A stretch of 64,000 nucleotides of DNA, from NCBI RefSeq assembly GCF_902702935.1, contig NZ_LR738855.1, forward strand, positions 1,054,001 through 1,118,000, written 5' to 3'. Positions within the stretch are counted from its first letter, which is position 1. Each line of letters opens with the position of its first letter. The DNA comes from Corynebacterium rouxii (GTDB lineage: Bacteria; Actinomycetota; Actinomycetes; Mycobacteriales; Mycobacteriaceae). Made by a program: the position numbers and the translations under genes. Shown piece by piece: positions 1 to 8,529 of this stretch. Below the pieces are notes generated by a model, which had not been told where the DNA came from, did not search any database, and was given only the letters and a program-made list of their open reading frames with translations.

Positions 1-180
1 CGTTATCAGAAAAAGATGGTCGCACAATTTGGTGAGTTTAGAGAGTTATCTGAGCAGCAGCGGGATGCGATTCGTGAGCTCAAAGCTGATGGTCGCTTCG
101 TAGAGGCTGTACGGAAAGTCCGCGTCTGGTACCCGAGTTTGGGGCTGGTAGAGGCTAAAAAGCTGGTAGACGAGCTTTAA
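1..180 (+). CDS. C-terminal part of an uncharacterised protein (5' end outside window)
   Basis: Frame 1 is open from the first base to the TAA at 178-180 and encodes about 59 residues. The fragment is charged and helical and ends in GLVEAKKLVDEL, which resembles the C-terminal domain of ribosomal protein L7/L12 (the ...EAKxxVE... helix). Small actinobacterial proteins carrying an L7/L12-like C-terminal domain are known, and this may be one of them. The start lies upstream of the window, so the length and identity cannot be judged. The next gene begins 73 bases downstream with its own leaderless promoter. Confidence 0.55.
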   Translation, partial: RYQKKMVAQFGEFRELSEQQRDAIRELKADGRFVEAVRKVRVWYPSLGLVEAKKLVDEL

Positions 181-240
181 TCAAACCCTTATAACGTGGG
201 TGATTGTGTGCAAAATTGCATCACCTCCACTGGCATTCGG

Positions 241-246
241 TAGGAT
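241..246 (+). promoter_or_regulatory. Leaderless -10 element of the FAH-family gene
   Basis: TAGGAT sits 7 nt before ATG 254. This matches the TANNNT-N6-8-start arrangement repeated at many genes in this window and implies that transcription begins at or next to the start codon. Confidence 0.5.
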
Positions 247-253
247 CGCCTCT

Positions 254-1051
254 ATGCGTTTTGGACGAATTGCCACACCGGATGGAATGTGTTTCTGCGT
301 TGTTGAGGGCGATGAGGCCCAAGCAATCTGCAAAGAAATCGAAGGAACCCCGTTTACCGAGCCTAAATTTACGGGACGTCAGTGGAAGTTGGACGAGGTG
401 CGCTTGCTCGCACCTATGCTGCCTTCCAAAATCGTGGCCATCGGCCGAAATTATGCGGATCACGTTAAAGAGGTTTTTCAAAAGAGCGCTGAGCATCTGC
501 CACCAACGCTGTTTTTAAAGCCTCCAACGGCTGTTGTTGGGCCAGGGGCTGCTATTCGGATTCCCGAGTTTGCCACCAAGGTGGAATTCGAGGGTGAGCT
601 GGCCATGGTTATTGCTAAGCCTTGTAAGAATGTGAAGAAGGAAGACTGGAAGTCTGTAGTCTTAGGCTTTACTATCATCAACGATGTGTCGTCTCGTGAC
701 TTGCAGTTTGCTGATGGTCAGTGGGCGCGAGCAAAAGGCATTGATACTTTCGCGCCACTTGGTCCATGGATTGAGACGGATATCGATTCTATTGAAACCG
801 ATAATCTTCCGATCAAGGCTCACCTGACTCACGATGGAGTTACGGAAACCAAGCAGGATTCAAATTCGAATCAGATGATTATGGATCTCGGTGAGATCAT
901 CGAGTTTATTACTGCATCGTTTACATTGCTGCCGGGCGACGTCATCTGTACTGGTTCACCCGCGGGTACCGCGGCGATGGTTCCTGGCGACTTTATTGAA
1001 ATCGAAATCCCAGGCATTGGCCGATTAGGTAATCCGGTAGCTAAAGCCTAG
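254..1051 (+). CDS. FAH-family hydrolase/decarboxylase, probable oxaloacetate decarboxylase
   Basis: The 265-residue product has the fumarylacetoacetate hydrolase fold: an N-terminal cap (MRFGRIATPDG), then KIVAIGRNYADHVKE, metal-binding acidic residues in KVEFEGELAMVIGK-like context (E-x-E), NDVSSRDLQ, and the C-terminal LLPGDVICTGSPAGT loop. Family members cleave C-C bonds in beta-keto or acyl-pyruvate type substrates with Mg/Mn. From memory it closely resembles the Corynebacterium glutamicum oxaloacetate decarboxylase of this family, so that activity is inferred, not proven. The start was set at ATG 254 because TAGGAT at 241-246 lies 7 nt upstream, as for leaderless genes, and the preceding in-frame residues look non-coding. 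Confidence 0.85.
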   Translation: MRFGRIATPDGMCFCVVEGDEAQAICKEIEGTPFTEPKFTGRQWKLDEVRLLAPMLPSKIVAIGRNYADHVKEVFQKSAEHLPPTLFLKPPTAVVGPGAAIRIPEFATKVEFEGELAMVIAKPCKNVKKEDWKSVVLGFTIINDVSSRDLQFADGQWARAKGIDTFAPLGPWIETDIDSIETDNLPIKAHLTHDGVTETKQDSNSNQMIMDLGEIIEFITASFTLLPGDVICTGSPAGTAAMVPGDFIEIEIPGIGRLGNPVAKA

Positions 1052-1073
1052 GAGTAGCGGTACTCTCTGGGGT

Positions 1074-1718
1074 ATGTCAACTACTCATAATAGCCTCCCT
1101 GCATCCTCTGATAAGCATCATGATGAACGCGGGGAGGCTTCTTTGTATTACGACTCGCACGGTCACGTATGGTCGGGTAATCCCAACTACACACTGACGC
1201 AGCTCATTCCTGAATTGAAGATTAATCTAGGTTACAGTCTTGATATTGGTTCTGGGGAGGGAGCTGATGTCGCTTGGCTTGCCGGCCTTGGTTGGCGAGC
1301 TGTCGGTTTGGAACCATCTGACATTGCTGTTGAGCGATCGCGTGAACTCGCCTCCAATGCGACGTTCATCCAAGGGCAAGCGCCTCAAGACCTTGACCGA
1401 TGCGGCGGGCCCTTCGACCTTGTCACAGGGTTTTATATTCCGGTCGCTGGTGAGAAAGTATGGCGCGATATTAGTCGTCAGGTAGCTGATGGTGGATATT
1501 TAATCTACGTCCACCACAATCTTGACGAGCTTCGCGCCAAGGGCCACCCGCTTCTTGGCCGAGACGATCTTCTTATGCCTTTCGACGCAGCGGATCTTGC
1601 TCCTAGTGATGCATGGGACATTGTGGTTCGCGAAACTCGCCATCGTGAGATCGCAGGTGGGCATGGGCACCATCACCATCTTGATGATGTTGTGGTGCTT
1701 AAGCGTCGAATGAAGTAA
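1074..1718 (+). CDS. Class I SAM-dependent methyltransferase with His-rich tail
   Basis: The product has 214 residues with a Rossmann-type methyltransferase core. The SAM-binding motif I is LDIGSGEGADVAWLAGLG around residue 56, followed by an acidic motif II (VGLEPSD). The substrate is unknown. The C-terminus contains GGHGHHHHLDD, a cluster of five histidines within a short stretch, and thiopurine/tellurite (TehB-type) methyltransferases are among the relatives. A leaderless -10 (TACTCT at 1061-1066) supports the ATG at 1074. The last 20 bases overlap the 3' end of the convergent isochorismate synthase gene, so there is no room for a terminator between them. Confidence 0.8.
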   Translation: MSTTHNSLPASSDKHHDERGEASLYYDSHGHVWSGNPNYTLTQLIPELKINLGYSLDIGSGEGADVAWLAGLGWRAVGLEPSDIAVERSRELASNATFIQGQAPQDLDRCGGPFDLVTGFYIPVAGEKVWRDISRQVADGGYLIYVHHNLDELRAKGHPLLGRDDLLMPFDAADLAPSDAWDIVVRETRHREIAGGHGHHHHLDDVVVLKRRMK

Positions 1719-2832
1719 TACCCAAGGCTTTCATGATGGTGCGAAGTTTCGCAGTTGTTTCTTCGACTTCAGCGGCCGCATCAGATTCTGCGACAATTCC
1801 TCCACCAGCCCATGCTCGTGCGGAGGTGCCGTCACCGCTTACCTCGGCACACCGAATAGACACCATGAATTCACCGTCGCCGTGGCTGTCTGCCCAGCCC
1901 ACGGTTCCTGCGTAGAATCTGCGATCTCCTTCCGCAATGCTGATGAGCTCTTCGGCTGCATCTGTGGGGGTACCGCAGATGGCAGGGGTGGGGTGAGTAC
2001 GCATTGCTAATTCAAGTGCAGTAAGCGATGTGTCCTTTAAGGTTCCGGCAACAGGAGTGGCAAGGTGCCACATTTCGTTGGTCTTGGTGAGTTCGGGATT
2101 AGTGGGGATGGTGAGCTTCGAGCAAAGGGGCTCTAATACGTTGCGAAGATGTTCTACAACATAAGAGTGTTCTTGTAGATCTTTATGGGAACGTCGTAGA
2201 AGTTCTGCGTTGGTAGCGTCTATGACGGCATCTGTGCTTCGAGGTGCGGAACCGGCAAGGGGATACGCCGTCACGGTTGACCCTTGTTTTTTAATGAGCA
2301 CTTCTGGTGACGAGCCAACGAGCATTGCCCCTGCAAAATCTTCGCCGGCAGGGGTGAGGTCTGCAATGAAACCGTCGCGGTTGCGGGATAGATCAATCAG
2401 GCGTGCGGCGATAAGTCGTGGATCGACGGCGGGGGAGAACGTCATGTCCACTGCGCGCGCCAAGACGACCTTTTTCAAGGATGTGGACTTGATTGTATTG
2501 ATTGCCGCTGCTACGCGAGCGTGATGCTCTTCGAGGGATGGGACGAGTTTGTCCACTTGGGCATTAACGATGCTGCCTGGGCCTTGTCGGTAATAGGCGT
2601 GTGGTTCTAGCGGGCCTTCTTCTCGGATGATCGAGCGAGGAACCGTAAGTGCGCAGGCGTGGTCGCGTCGAAAAGCAAGGGCGCCGACAACGAGCTCTAC
2701 GCGCCCGCTACGTAAGGCTTCTACCGCTTTCCATGGGTCGGAAAACGTCTCTACGGCACCTTGGGTACGGATAGAACCGTGGCTACGAGAGAGTAAAAAA
2801 TCGGGGGCAGTAGCGGGTCGATGGGCACACAT
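1699..2832 (-). CDS. Isochorismate synthase (MenF/EntC/DhbC family)
   Basis: The 377-residue protein belongs to the chorismate-binding family. It converts chorismate to isochorismate, the entry to menaquinone or siderophore synthesis. Typical C-terminal landmarks are visible: KKVVLARA, FAGAMLVGSSPEVLIKK, the AYPLAGSAPRS stretch, HATPVAGTL-like MWHLATPVAGTL, HPTPAICGTPTDAA, and RRFYAGTVGWADSHGDGEFMVSIR. These are hallmark active-site segments of the family. No isochorismatase or 2,3-DHB genes are adjacent, so menaquinone synthesis is the likelier role (inference). ATG 2832 is preceded on its strand by TAGACT and 8 nt, suggesting a leaderless transcript. Confidence 0.88.
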   Translation of the reverse strand: MCAHRPATAPDFLLSRSHGSIRTQGAVETFSDPWKAVEALRSGRVELVVGALAFRRDHACALTVPRSIIREEGPLEPHAYYRQGPGSIVNAQVDKLVPSLEEHHARVAAAINTIKSTSLKKVVLARAVDMTFSPAVDPRLIAARLIDLSRNRDGFIADLTPAGEDFAGAMLVGSSPEVLIKKQGSTVTAYPLAGSAPRSTDAVIDATNAELLRRSHKDLQEHSYVVEHLRNVLEPLCSKLTIPTNPELTKTNEMWHLATPVAGTLKDTSLTALELAMRTHPTPAICGTPTDAAEELISIAEGDRRFYAGTVGWADSHGDGEFMVSIRCAEVSGDGTSARAWAGGGIVAESDAAAEVEETTAKLRTIMKALGITSFDA

Positions 2833-2840
2833 GTCTTGCC

Positions 2841-2858
2841 AGTCTAGTGCACTAGTCT
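2841..2858. promoter_or_regulatory. Back-to-back leaderless promoters of entC-like gene and gltX
   Basis: The 38-bp gap between the divergent genes holds a perfect 12-bp palindrome, CTAGTGCACTAG (2844-2855). Its two edges form -10 elements: TAGACT on the minus strand (2846-2841) facing the isochorismate synthase and TAGTCT on the plus strand (2853-2858) facing gltX. The two polymerase sites must overlap, so mutual interference is likely. Confidence 0.5.
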
Positions 2859-2870
2859 ACGATGAACGTT

Positions 2871-4355
2871 ATGTCTGATGTTCGTGTACGTTTTTGTCCA
2901 TCGCCGACCGGCACGCCACATGTTGGTATGGTTCGCACCGCTTTGTTTAACTGGGCCCATGCTCGCCACACGGGGGGCAAGCTGATTTTCCGTATTGAGG
3001 ATACGGATGCTGCCCGCGATAGCGAAGAGTCTTACCAGGCGATTATTGACTCTCTGAAGTGGCTCGGAATGGATTGGGACGAGGGCGTTATTGTTGGCGG
3101 CCCTCATGAGCCTTATCGCCAAAGCCAGCGTATGGACGTCTACAAGGATGTCTTGGAAAAACTGAAAGAGGCCGGCTTTGTCTACCCTGCGTACTCGACT
3201 GCTCAGGAAGTGGAGGAGCGCCACAAGGCGGCAGGCCGCGACCCCAAGCTTGGCTATGACAACTTCGACCGCACTCTGACCGATGAGCAAATTGCGGCAT
3301 TTGAGGCAGAAGGCCGTCAGCCGGTATGGCGTTTGCGCATGCCAGAGCAGGATTGGAAGTGGAACGATCTTGTCCGTGGCGAGATTGAGTTCAAGAGCTC
3401 TACTCAGCCTGACTATGTTGTGGCGCGTTCCAACGGTGCACCGTTGTACACCTTGGTTAACCCCGTCGATGACGCATTGATGGGCATTACCCACGTGCTG
3501 CGTGGTGAGGATCTCCTGCCTTCTACTCCTCGTCAGTTGGCTCTTTACGAGGCTCTCAAGGCAATCGGCGTAGCCCAGCAGACCCCTGAGTTTGGCCACC
3601 TGCCGTTCGTTATGGGTGAGGGGAACAAGAAGCTTTCCAAGCGTGATCCTCAGTCCAACCTGTTTAACCACCGTGATGCCGGCATTATCCCAGAGGGCAT
3701 GCTGAACTACCTTGCATTGCTGGGCTGGTCGCTTGCCGGTGAAAAAGACATCTTCTCGGTTGATGAGCTCGTAGAAAACTTCGATGTGACCAACGTCTTG
3801 GCAAACCCAGCTCGTTTCGACCAGAAGAAGCTTGAGGCGATCAACGCAGATCACATCCGTCTTCTTGAGCCCAAGGATTTCGAGCAGCGTTTGCGCGCAT
3901 ATCTCACCGAGTACACGGATTTCCCAGCGGATTATCCGGTAGAGAAGTTCGCAATCGCCGCCGAGTTGGTGCAAACACGCATCAAGGTGCTTGGCGACGC
4001 TTACGGTTTGCTGAGCTTCCTAGCGATCGCTGATGAGGATCTCACCTTGGATGAGAAGTCGGCGAAGAAGAATCTCAAGGAGACGGCAATTCCTGCGCTG
4101 GATGCAGGTATCGCTGCCCTTGAAGAGGTGGAGGAATGGACCACTCCTGCTATTGAAGCTGCTTTGCATAAGGCACTGATTGAGGATCTTGAGCTCAAGC
4201 CTCGCGTTGCTTTTGGTGCTCTGCGTGTTGGCATTTCTGGTCAGGCTGTGTCACCACCTTTGTTCGAGTCGATGGAGCTCTTGGGCAAGGAGTCGACGTT
4301 GACTCGTTTGCGCGCTACTCGTGCGGTTACCCCGTATCAGGTTGCTGCTGAGTAA
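2871..4355 (+). CDS. gltX: Glutamyl-tRNA synthetase
   Basis: Class I aminoacyl-tRNA synthetase of 494 residues that charges tRNA-Glu (and, in many actinobacteria, tRNA-Gln for later amidation). The HIGH-type motif is in [14 protein letters not shown] near the N-terminus and the KMSKS-type motif is KLSKR. RIEDTD and [13 protein letters not shown] are also characteristic. ATG 2871 (MSDVRVRF) fits the family N-terminus better than ATG 2862, which lies only 3 nt after the -10. The gene ends at a strong intrinsic terminator. tRNA-Gln and tRNA-Glu genes follow 1.3 kb downstream, a fitting neighbourhood. Confidence 0.96.
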   Translation: MSDVRVRFCPSPTGTPHVGMVRTALFNWAHARHTGGKLIFRIEDTDAARDSEESYQAIIDSLKWLGMDWDEGVIVGGPHEPYRQSQRMDVYKDVLEKLKEAGFVYPAYSTAQEVEERHKAAGRDPKLGYDNFDRTLTDEQIAAFEAEGRQPVWRLRMPEQDWKWNDLVRGEIEFKSSTQPDYVVARSNGAPLYTLVNPVDDALMGITHVLRGEDLLPSTPRQLALYEALKAIGVAQQTPEFGHLPFVMGEGNKKLSKRDPQSNLFNHRDAGIIPEGMLNYLALLGWSLAGEKDIFSVDELVENFDVTNVLANPARFDQKKLEAINADHIRLLEPKDFEQRLRAYLTEYTDFPADYPVEKFAIAAELVQTRIKVLGDAYGLLSFLAIADEDLTLDEKSAKKNLKETAIPALDAGIAALEEVEEWTTPAIEAALHKALIEDLELKPRVAFGALRVGISGQAVSPPLFESMELLGKESTLTRLRATRAVTPYQVAAE

Positions 4356-4371
4356 GTTCACATCAGACATT

Positions 4372-4402
4372 CCCCTAGGCCACTGGCCTAGGGGATTTGT
4401 TG
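4372..4402 (+). terminator. Intrinsic terminator of gltX
   Basis: CCCCTAGGCC (4372-4381) pairs with GGCCTAGGGG (4385-4394) across a 3-nt loop, followed by a T-rich tail. Confidence 0.8.
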
Positions 4403-4513
4403 TTTTGGGGAAGAAAAACTGTTGCGACTATTGAATATGTTGCTTATGTGACTAATGTTAAACAAGTGATATTTGGGTATGTGGGCCTTGGTGGCCGAAG
4501 AAAAGGTGCAGTG

Positions 4514-5551
4514 GTGTTCGATGCGACGCGGGCGGCGTTTTTGGGGGCGGCCGTTTTTATTAGCGTGTTACTCGTTGCATCTTTCTTCAGTCCCACCCAA
4601 GGGAGAGCGGTGGAGCCGGCGCCAGCCGGGGCTCCAGCGCAGCAAGGCTCTTTGCCTAACGACGCTCTTGGTTCTATCGAACCGATCCATGATGTGGATC
4701 TGGGAGGGGCAGACCAGCAACCACCATTGCCGGCTCCGGTTGATCCTGATCCAACTTTTAATCCACAGCCACCTTTTGTGCCGGGTGAATTGCGTGAAGG
4801 CTTTGTCGATGTGGGGAATGGAAACATTCGCCGTTATCTGATTCATGTGGGAACGAACTATCGGCCACATGCCCCAGAATTAACGCCTGTGGTCTTCGGC
4901 TTTGGTGGTTGGAAAGATACCCCGGAAAAGTTTGCGGAGTACTCGCGATTTGAGCTCACCGACTTTGGTGCGAACGCCATCATTATTTACCCGGAAGGAA
5001 TTGCACGTGCGTGGGAAGGTGCTCCGTATGCGGCAACTCGAGTGGGGGATGATGTTCACTTTGTGCGAACAATCCTGAATACGATTGATGCTGATTATCG
5101 AATCGATCGCGGTCGTGTTTATGCGGTGGGAATGTCTAACGGTGGCGGCATGGCGGCTTCTCTTGCGTGTCATGCCCCTGATCTCGTTGCAGGCGTTGTG
5201 GGTGTGTCAGCCGCCTATTATGAGCCTGTGGTGGCCGATTGTGTGCCCGGTGCAGTGGCAACTCTCGACATTCACGGAACGCATGATGAGGTTATTGCAT
5301 ATCAAGGTGGCATGCGTCACGGTGCACCATTCCTTGGTGCTGAACAGACCGTGGCGGGAGTTGCTGCCCGTAATGGCTGTGGGCCTGCATTACCGCCGCG
5401 ATGGATTGAGGGCCCTGCAGAGCATTATGGGTTTGCTGGCTGTGCTGCGCCGGTGGAGCATATCCGAGTTCTGGGGCAAAAACATGTGTGGAATGGGGTT
5501 CCGCATGCCACCACGTTGGCGTGGGAGTTCTTGCATCATCAGCACAAATAA
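4514..5551 (+). CDS. Secreted/membrane-anchored alpha/beta hydrolase, PHB-depolymerase/LpqC-like esterase
   Basis: The N-terminus carries one hydrophobic segment (AAFLGAAVFISVLLVASFF) followed by a Pro/Ala-rich linker, so the enzyme is exported or anchored outside. The catalytic part has the nucleophile elbow GMSNGGGM (G-x-S-x-G), an acidic residue in DIHGTHDEVI, and a late His in NGVPHATTLAWEF. This order fits the poly(3-hydroxybutyrate) depolymerase/feruloyl-esterase-like family. The natural substrate is unknown, and cell-envelope esters are a reasonable guess. The frame is open back to 4397, but GTG 4514 was preferred because a purine-rich SD-like run (gaagaaaagg) sits just upstream and the hydrophobic segment then starts near residue 7. 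GTG 4511 is equally possible. Confidence 0.75.
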   Translation: MFDATRAAFLGAAVFISVLLVASFFSPTQGRAVEPAPAGAPAQQGSLPNDALGSIEPIHDVDLGGADQQPPLPAPVDPDPTFNPQPPFVPGELREGFVDVGNGNIRRYLIHVGTNYRPHAPELTPVVFGFGGWKDTPEKFAEYSRFELTDFGANAIIIYPEGIARAWEGAPYAATRVGDDVHFVRTILNTIDADYRIDRGRVYAVGMSNGGGMAASLACHAPDLVAGVVGVSAAYYEPVVADCVPGAVATLDIHGTHDEVIAYQGGMRHGAPFLGAEQTVAGVAARNGCGPALPPRWIEGPAEHYGFAGCAAPVEHIRVLGQKHVWNGVPHATTLAWEFLHHQHK

Positions 5552-5653
5552 ATAAAGTGCCGTTTACCAGCAGATTTGTGGGATTCTCTGCCTTATGGTT
5601 ATATTAATCCCCGTTGAACAGCACGGCTCACAGAGAGCAAGCTGGTAAACAAG

Positions 5654-5725
5654 TGGCCTATGGTGTAATTGGCAACACTACGGTTTCTGGTACCGTCATT
5701 CTAGGTTCGAGTCCTGGTAGGCCAG
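5654..5725 (+). tRNA. tRNA-Gln (anticodon CTG)
   Basis: A 72-nt cloverleaf. The acceptor TGGCCTA pairs with TAGGCCA, the anticodon stem ACGGT/ACCGT encloses loop TTCTGGT (anticodon CTG), and the T-loop is TTCGAGT. CCA is not encoded. It lies 33 bp before a tRNA-Glu and is probably co-transcribed with it. Confidence 0.92.
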
Positions 5726-5758
5726 CAGCGAGAAATCGCTAGCTTGAAAAAGTTCTAT

Positions 5759-5831
5759 GCCCCGTTCGTCTAGCGGCCTAGGACGTCGGCCTCTCACGCC
5801 GGTAACACGGGTTCAAATCCCGTACGGGGTA
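5759..5831 (+). tRNA. tRNA-Glu (anticodon CTC), copy 1
   Basis: A 73-nt cloverleaf. The acceptor GCCCCGT pairs with ACGGGGT, the anticodon loop is CTCTCAC (anticodon CTC), and the T-loop is TTCAAAT. It is base-for-base identical to the copy at 8664-8736. An intrinsic terminator follows. Confidence 0.93.
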
Positions 5832-5836
5832 CAAAT

Positions 5837-5868
5837 AGCCTCCACTCTTTTGGGTGGAGGCTTTTTTA
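5837..5868 (+). terminator. Intrinsic terminator after tRNA-Gln/tRNA-Glu
   Basis: AGCCTCCAC (5837-5845) pairs with GTGGAGGCT (5854-5862), followed by a T6 run. Confidence 0.85.
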
Positions 5869-5871
5869 TGT

Positions 5872-6191
5872 CTAAATATTGCCCCTCGGTTGAGGCATTA
5901 GCGGGAAGCCATCAATGATGGCACCGATGGTTGCGGTGAAGTAATCGTCGGCTTCGGGGCTACTGGGGGTTTGGATTGCGGTCATTACGACCGCGTGCAC
6001 GGTGGCAACAGTGAGTTCAACGCGAAGTAGTTGGTCGATCTTGTTGTGTTCGCTAGTGATGGTGTTTTGACAATTTTCGGAAAGATTGGGGCTACCTTTC
6101 CCAAGGTGAGAGGGGATCCGCTGCGTAGGAGGTTCTCTGCGGTAGCAAGGATGGCGGTTCGTCGCTGTTCTGAGCTTTCTGGCTGCAACAT
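5872..6191 (-). pseudogene. Broken TetR-family regulator
   Basis: On the minus strand, ATG 6191 opens a typical TetR N-terminus (RRTAILATAENLLRSG, then SPLTLGKVA). After GKVA the sense shifts frame: another frame continues coherently as SPNLSENCQ...EHNKIDQLLRVE and then TVATVHAVVMTAIQT...DDYFTATIGAIIDGF to a TAG at 5872. The recognition helix and part of the core are missing, so an internal deletion with a frameshift is the simplest reading. Only about 105 codons remain, against about 190-200 for the family. It probably once regulated the neighbouring MMPL transporter, whose remnant lies immediately upstream on the opposite strand. Confidence 0.65.
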
Positions 6192-6394
6192 TTGCCGTGC
6201 TGATGCCGCAGCCTATCCGCGAGCTCTACCAATTCGGTATGGCCATGATGCCCGGCATTGTGATCGTCACCTTCATCATCCGACCGCTCATGGCACCGGC
6301 AATCGTTACTTTCCTAGGCGATTGCGCGCTGCTGCCAGCGAAGCCGGGGAAGGAGAGCCACGAGGCTTCCTCGCAGCCTGCATCTGTCTCATAG
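6170..6394 (+). pseudogene. 3' remnant of an MMPL/RND-type transporter gene
   Basis: The frame encodes LSFLAATFAVLMPQPI..., then FIIRPLMAPAIVTFLGD and a short basic/polar tail. The RPLMAPA(I/L)V..LG pattern is the last transmembrane helix and end of MmpL-type exporters. Nothing resembling the upstream 700 or so residues is present, because the frame runs straight into the start of the broken TetR gene. The 5' edge is approximate. Confidence 0.6.
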
Positions 6395-6512
6395 GAGATC
6401 CTTAACATGCGAAGGGGGTAATTGGTTAGGCATGATTAAAAACTAGAGGGAATGTGCCTTAGACTGAGAAAGTCTTAATCAAAAAATTTCAGCTGTTTTA
6501 GGGGAAACGAAG

Positions 6513-7973
6513 ATGTCGCGTGCGACGTTGGGTATTCGTTCATCGTGGGTCGGATTTGTCGCGGCAGCGACCACCGCAATGGCTAGCACTATTGCTCCTG
6601 TTGTGCATGCACAAGTAGTACATCACGTGCCGGATGATGGATGCAGCGCAGTCGAGGTTGCAGTAGTTGGCGGAACAACTCAAGCAAATATTCGCGACGA
6701 TCCCCATGACGTGTACAGCTTTGGCAAGGGAACCAACTTTGCGGTGAATATGACGCGGCGATTCCATAACGTCACCGCGTGGCAATTGCCTTATTACGCA
6801 TCGGCAGGAATCACAGCCTCGAGCAATGACGCTGAACAAGAAGAGTTCCCGCCCTATGCAGTTTCTAAAAACCGCGGAGTTGATGCGCTTGATGCGCACC
6901 TCTCTGAGCAGGCTGTGAAGTGTCCAGATACCCAATTTGTGATCGCAGGTTTTTCCCAAGGGGCACACATCGCAGGTGATATGGCTGAGCGTATTTCCCG
7001 TGGCAAGACTAATCCCGCACTTACTCCGGAACGTGTTCTTGGCGTTTATCTTTTGGCAGACCCCGGTCGCTCGGATCTGCCCATGAACCCAGTACAAGGG
7101 CAAACGACGACGGGCAAAGGTGGTCCATTGACTGAAAATGGTGCCGTGCTGATCGAAACAAACCTCGGTCTTCCCGGTGCAGGTTCTGTGGGCATTGCAG
7201 GGCCACGCGCGGCAGGGGCATTTAGCAATCTTCCTGGAAAAGTCCGCTCAATCTGCAGTAGCGGTGATCCCGCCTGCGCGGTCCATCCCAAAGGCCTGCT
7301 GGCATCCGTGGGCAAGTGGGCAAACGATCAAAACGATTTTGAGCATGTACCTGTGGAATCAGTGCGCACGATGATGCTCAACGGCTCATTCTTTATGTCG
7401 CTTGCACCCCAGATAAGCAAGATCTTGGGGGCAATGTACGATTCGGATCCGGTTGCGCTCAAACAACACTTTGACGAGGCTTCCATGCACCCGCGCCTCA
7501 CACAACCTGAACGCAACACACTGCATCTGGTTGGCGCAGAAATCGCTGGACTTATGGGGCACCTTAAACAAGAGCGCGATCAGCTAGCGGTTGGATCTAG
7601 TGATACTGGGCTCAGCAGCGGTGGACCACGCGATCGGCTTATGGCCTTGGAAAAAATTGTGCAGAAGCAAACTGGGCTTGTGGAACTTCAGCTCGCTGTT
7701 GGGTTGATGATCGTTCACCTGAGCTACACAGGGGATAGCCGTGAGGTCAGCACAGTGGGTGCGCAGCGCGCCGATGACTGGATCGATAGTGACATGACAC
7801 AGTTGCTTAGCGAATACTTGAACACCCCTTCAGTGCGTGCACCCTACGTCACGCTTGGCGAACGCCATACGTTCGTTCAAAAAATGGGTTGGCCAATTTG
7901 GTGGGTTGTGAGCTCAATTTTGGGGCAACGCAATCATGCTGCCCGCGGGGTATGGGAGTTCTTCGGACTCTAG
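6513..7973 (+). CDS. Secreted cutinase-family serine esterase with extra C-terminal domain
   Basis: A 486-residue protein with a signal peptide (two-arginine/serine start, hydrophobic core FVAAATTAMASTIAPVV, likely cleavage after VHA near residue 33). The cutinase fold is shown by VEVAVVGGTTQ, the nucleophile elbow VIAGFSQGAHIAGD (Ser of G-F-S-Q-G), the disulphide-type cysteines in CSSGDPAC, and the late DFEHVPV near residue 280 placing the Asp/His. Corynebacterial and mycobacterial members hydrolyse lipids or other esters outside the cell. Typical cutinases have about 200-300 residues, whereas this one continues for about 200 residues with no family I recognise. An SD-like aggggaaacgaag precedes ATG 6513. 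Confidence 0.85.
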   Translation: MSRATLGIRSSWVGFVAAATTAMASTIAPVVHAQVVHHVPDDGCSAVEVAVVGGTTQANIRDDPHDVYSFGKGTNFAVNMTRRFHNVTAWQLPYYASAGITASSNDAEQEEFPPYAVSKNRGVDALDAHLSEQAVKCPDTQFVIAGFSQGAHIAGDMAERISRGKTNPALTPERVLGVYLLADPGRSDLPMNPVQGQTTTGKGGPLTENGAVLIETNLGLPGAGSVGIAGPRAAGAFSNLPGKVRSICSSGDPACAVHPKGLLASVGKWANDQNDFEHVPVESVRTMMLNGSFFMSLAPQISKILGAMYDSDPVALKQHFDEASMHPRLTQPERNTLHLVGAEIAGLMGHLKQERDQLAVGSSDTGLSSGGPRDRLMALEKIVQKQTGLVELQLAVGLMIVHLSYTGDSREVSTVGAQRADDWIDSDMTQLLSEYLNTPSVRAPYVTLGERHTFVQKMGWPIWWVVSSILGQRNHAARGVWEFFGL

Positions 7974-7998
7974 CTTGCGCGCAATGTCAAGGAGAGTT

Positions 7999-8094
7999 AT
8001 GTCTCAACAAAAATACTGTTTTAACAGGTATAACCCTCCTACAATTAGGTCTTGTCAGGGTGATCGGATCGCTCGAACAATCCCCGCTATCTAA
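7999..8094 (+). CDS. Possible 31-residue peptide with a strong ribosome binding site
   Basis: AAGGAG (about 7989-7994) lies 5-6 nt before ATG 7999, opening 31 codons (MSQQKYCFNRYN...TIPAI) to TAA. The sequence matches nothing I recognise and has two Cys. It could be the head of a destroyed gene or a leader peptide. It starts 26 bases after the cutinase stop. Confidence 0.25.
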   Translation: MSQQKYCFNRYNPPTIRSCQGDRIARTIPAI

Positions 8095-8175
8095 CGGGAA
8101 CACTCATTTTCATCCGAGCTAACCGGCACTGTGACGCTTGTCAGCGTTTTGTCGATCAAGCGAAAAGGAGGTTGT

Positions 8176-8529
8176 GTGGCAGGAATCGAACAACCAGAAC
8201 ATCACGGTTACCGTGTAGGTGAGTCTTCCGCCGGCACTGCCATGATTCGGGATTCCAAGCGCCAGGGATGTGCGAACCCGAAGCTAAAGAACAATATCTT
8301 CTCGGTAACTTCTCACAATTGCGCAGGAATGCTGAACTAAAAAGTGAGCCCGTCACCCGCGTACCCACAGGTATGAAGCGGATGAAGCAGCGAGATGCTG
8401 GCTTACGAGACTTCCGCTCAGAGACGCGAACTCATACTCAGTCATAGAGACGCATTCCTTGCCGCACACAACGTTGATGTACGCGATAGAGAGGAGACCT
8501 TTATCGGACACGGAGAAATAACAGGGTAA
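8176..8529 (+). pseudogene. Decayed small gene of unknown family
   Basis: A very strong SD (AAAAGGAGG, about 8162-8170) precedes GTG 8176, which opens VAGIEQPEHHGYRVGESSAG. The frame ends at 8340. The +2 frame gives a coherent charged stretch, MCEPEAKEQYLLGNFSQLRR and onward (8268-8447), and the first frame then resumes as MLAYETSAQRRELILSH...DREETFIGHGEITG (8395-8529). Two compensating frameshifts would join these into one protein of about 115 residues. No function is recognised. A hairpin follows at 8537. Independent small overlapping ORFs are the alternative, but only the first has an SD. Confidence 0.35.

Noticed and set aside
2844..3974. 376-codon open frame antisense to gltX
   Set aside because: It is the shadow of a well-supported essential gene. 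No SD and no recognisable domain.
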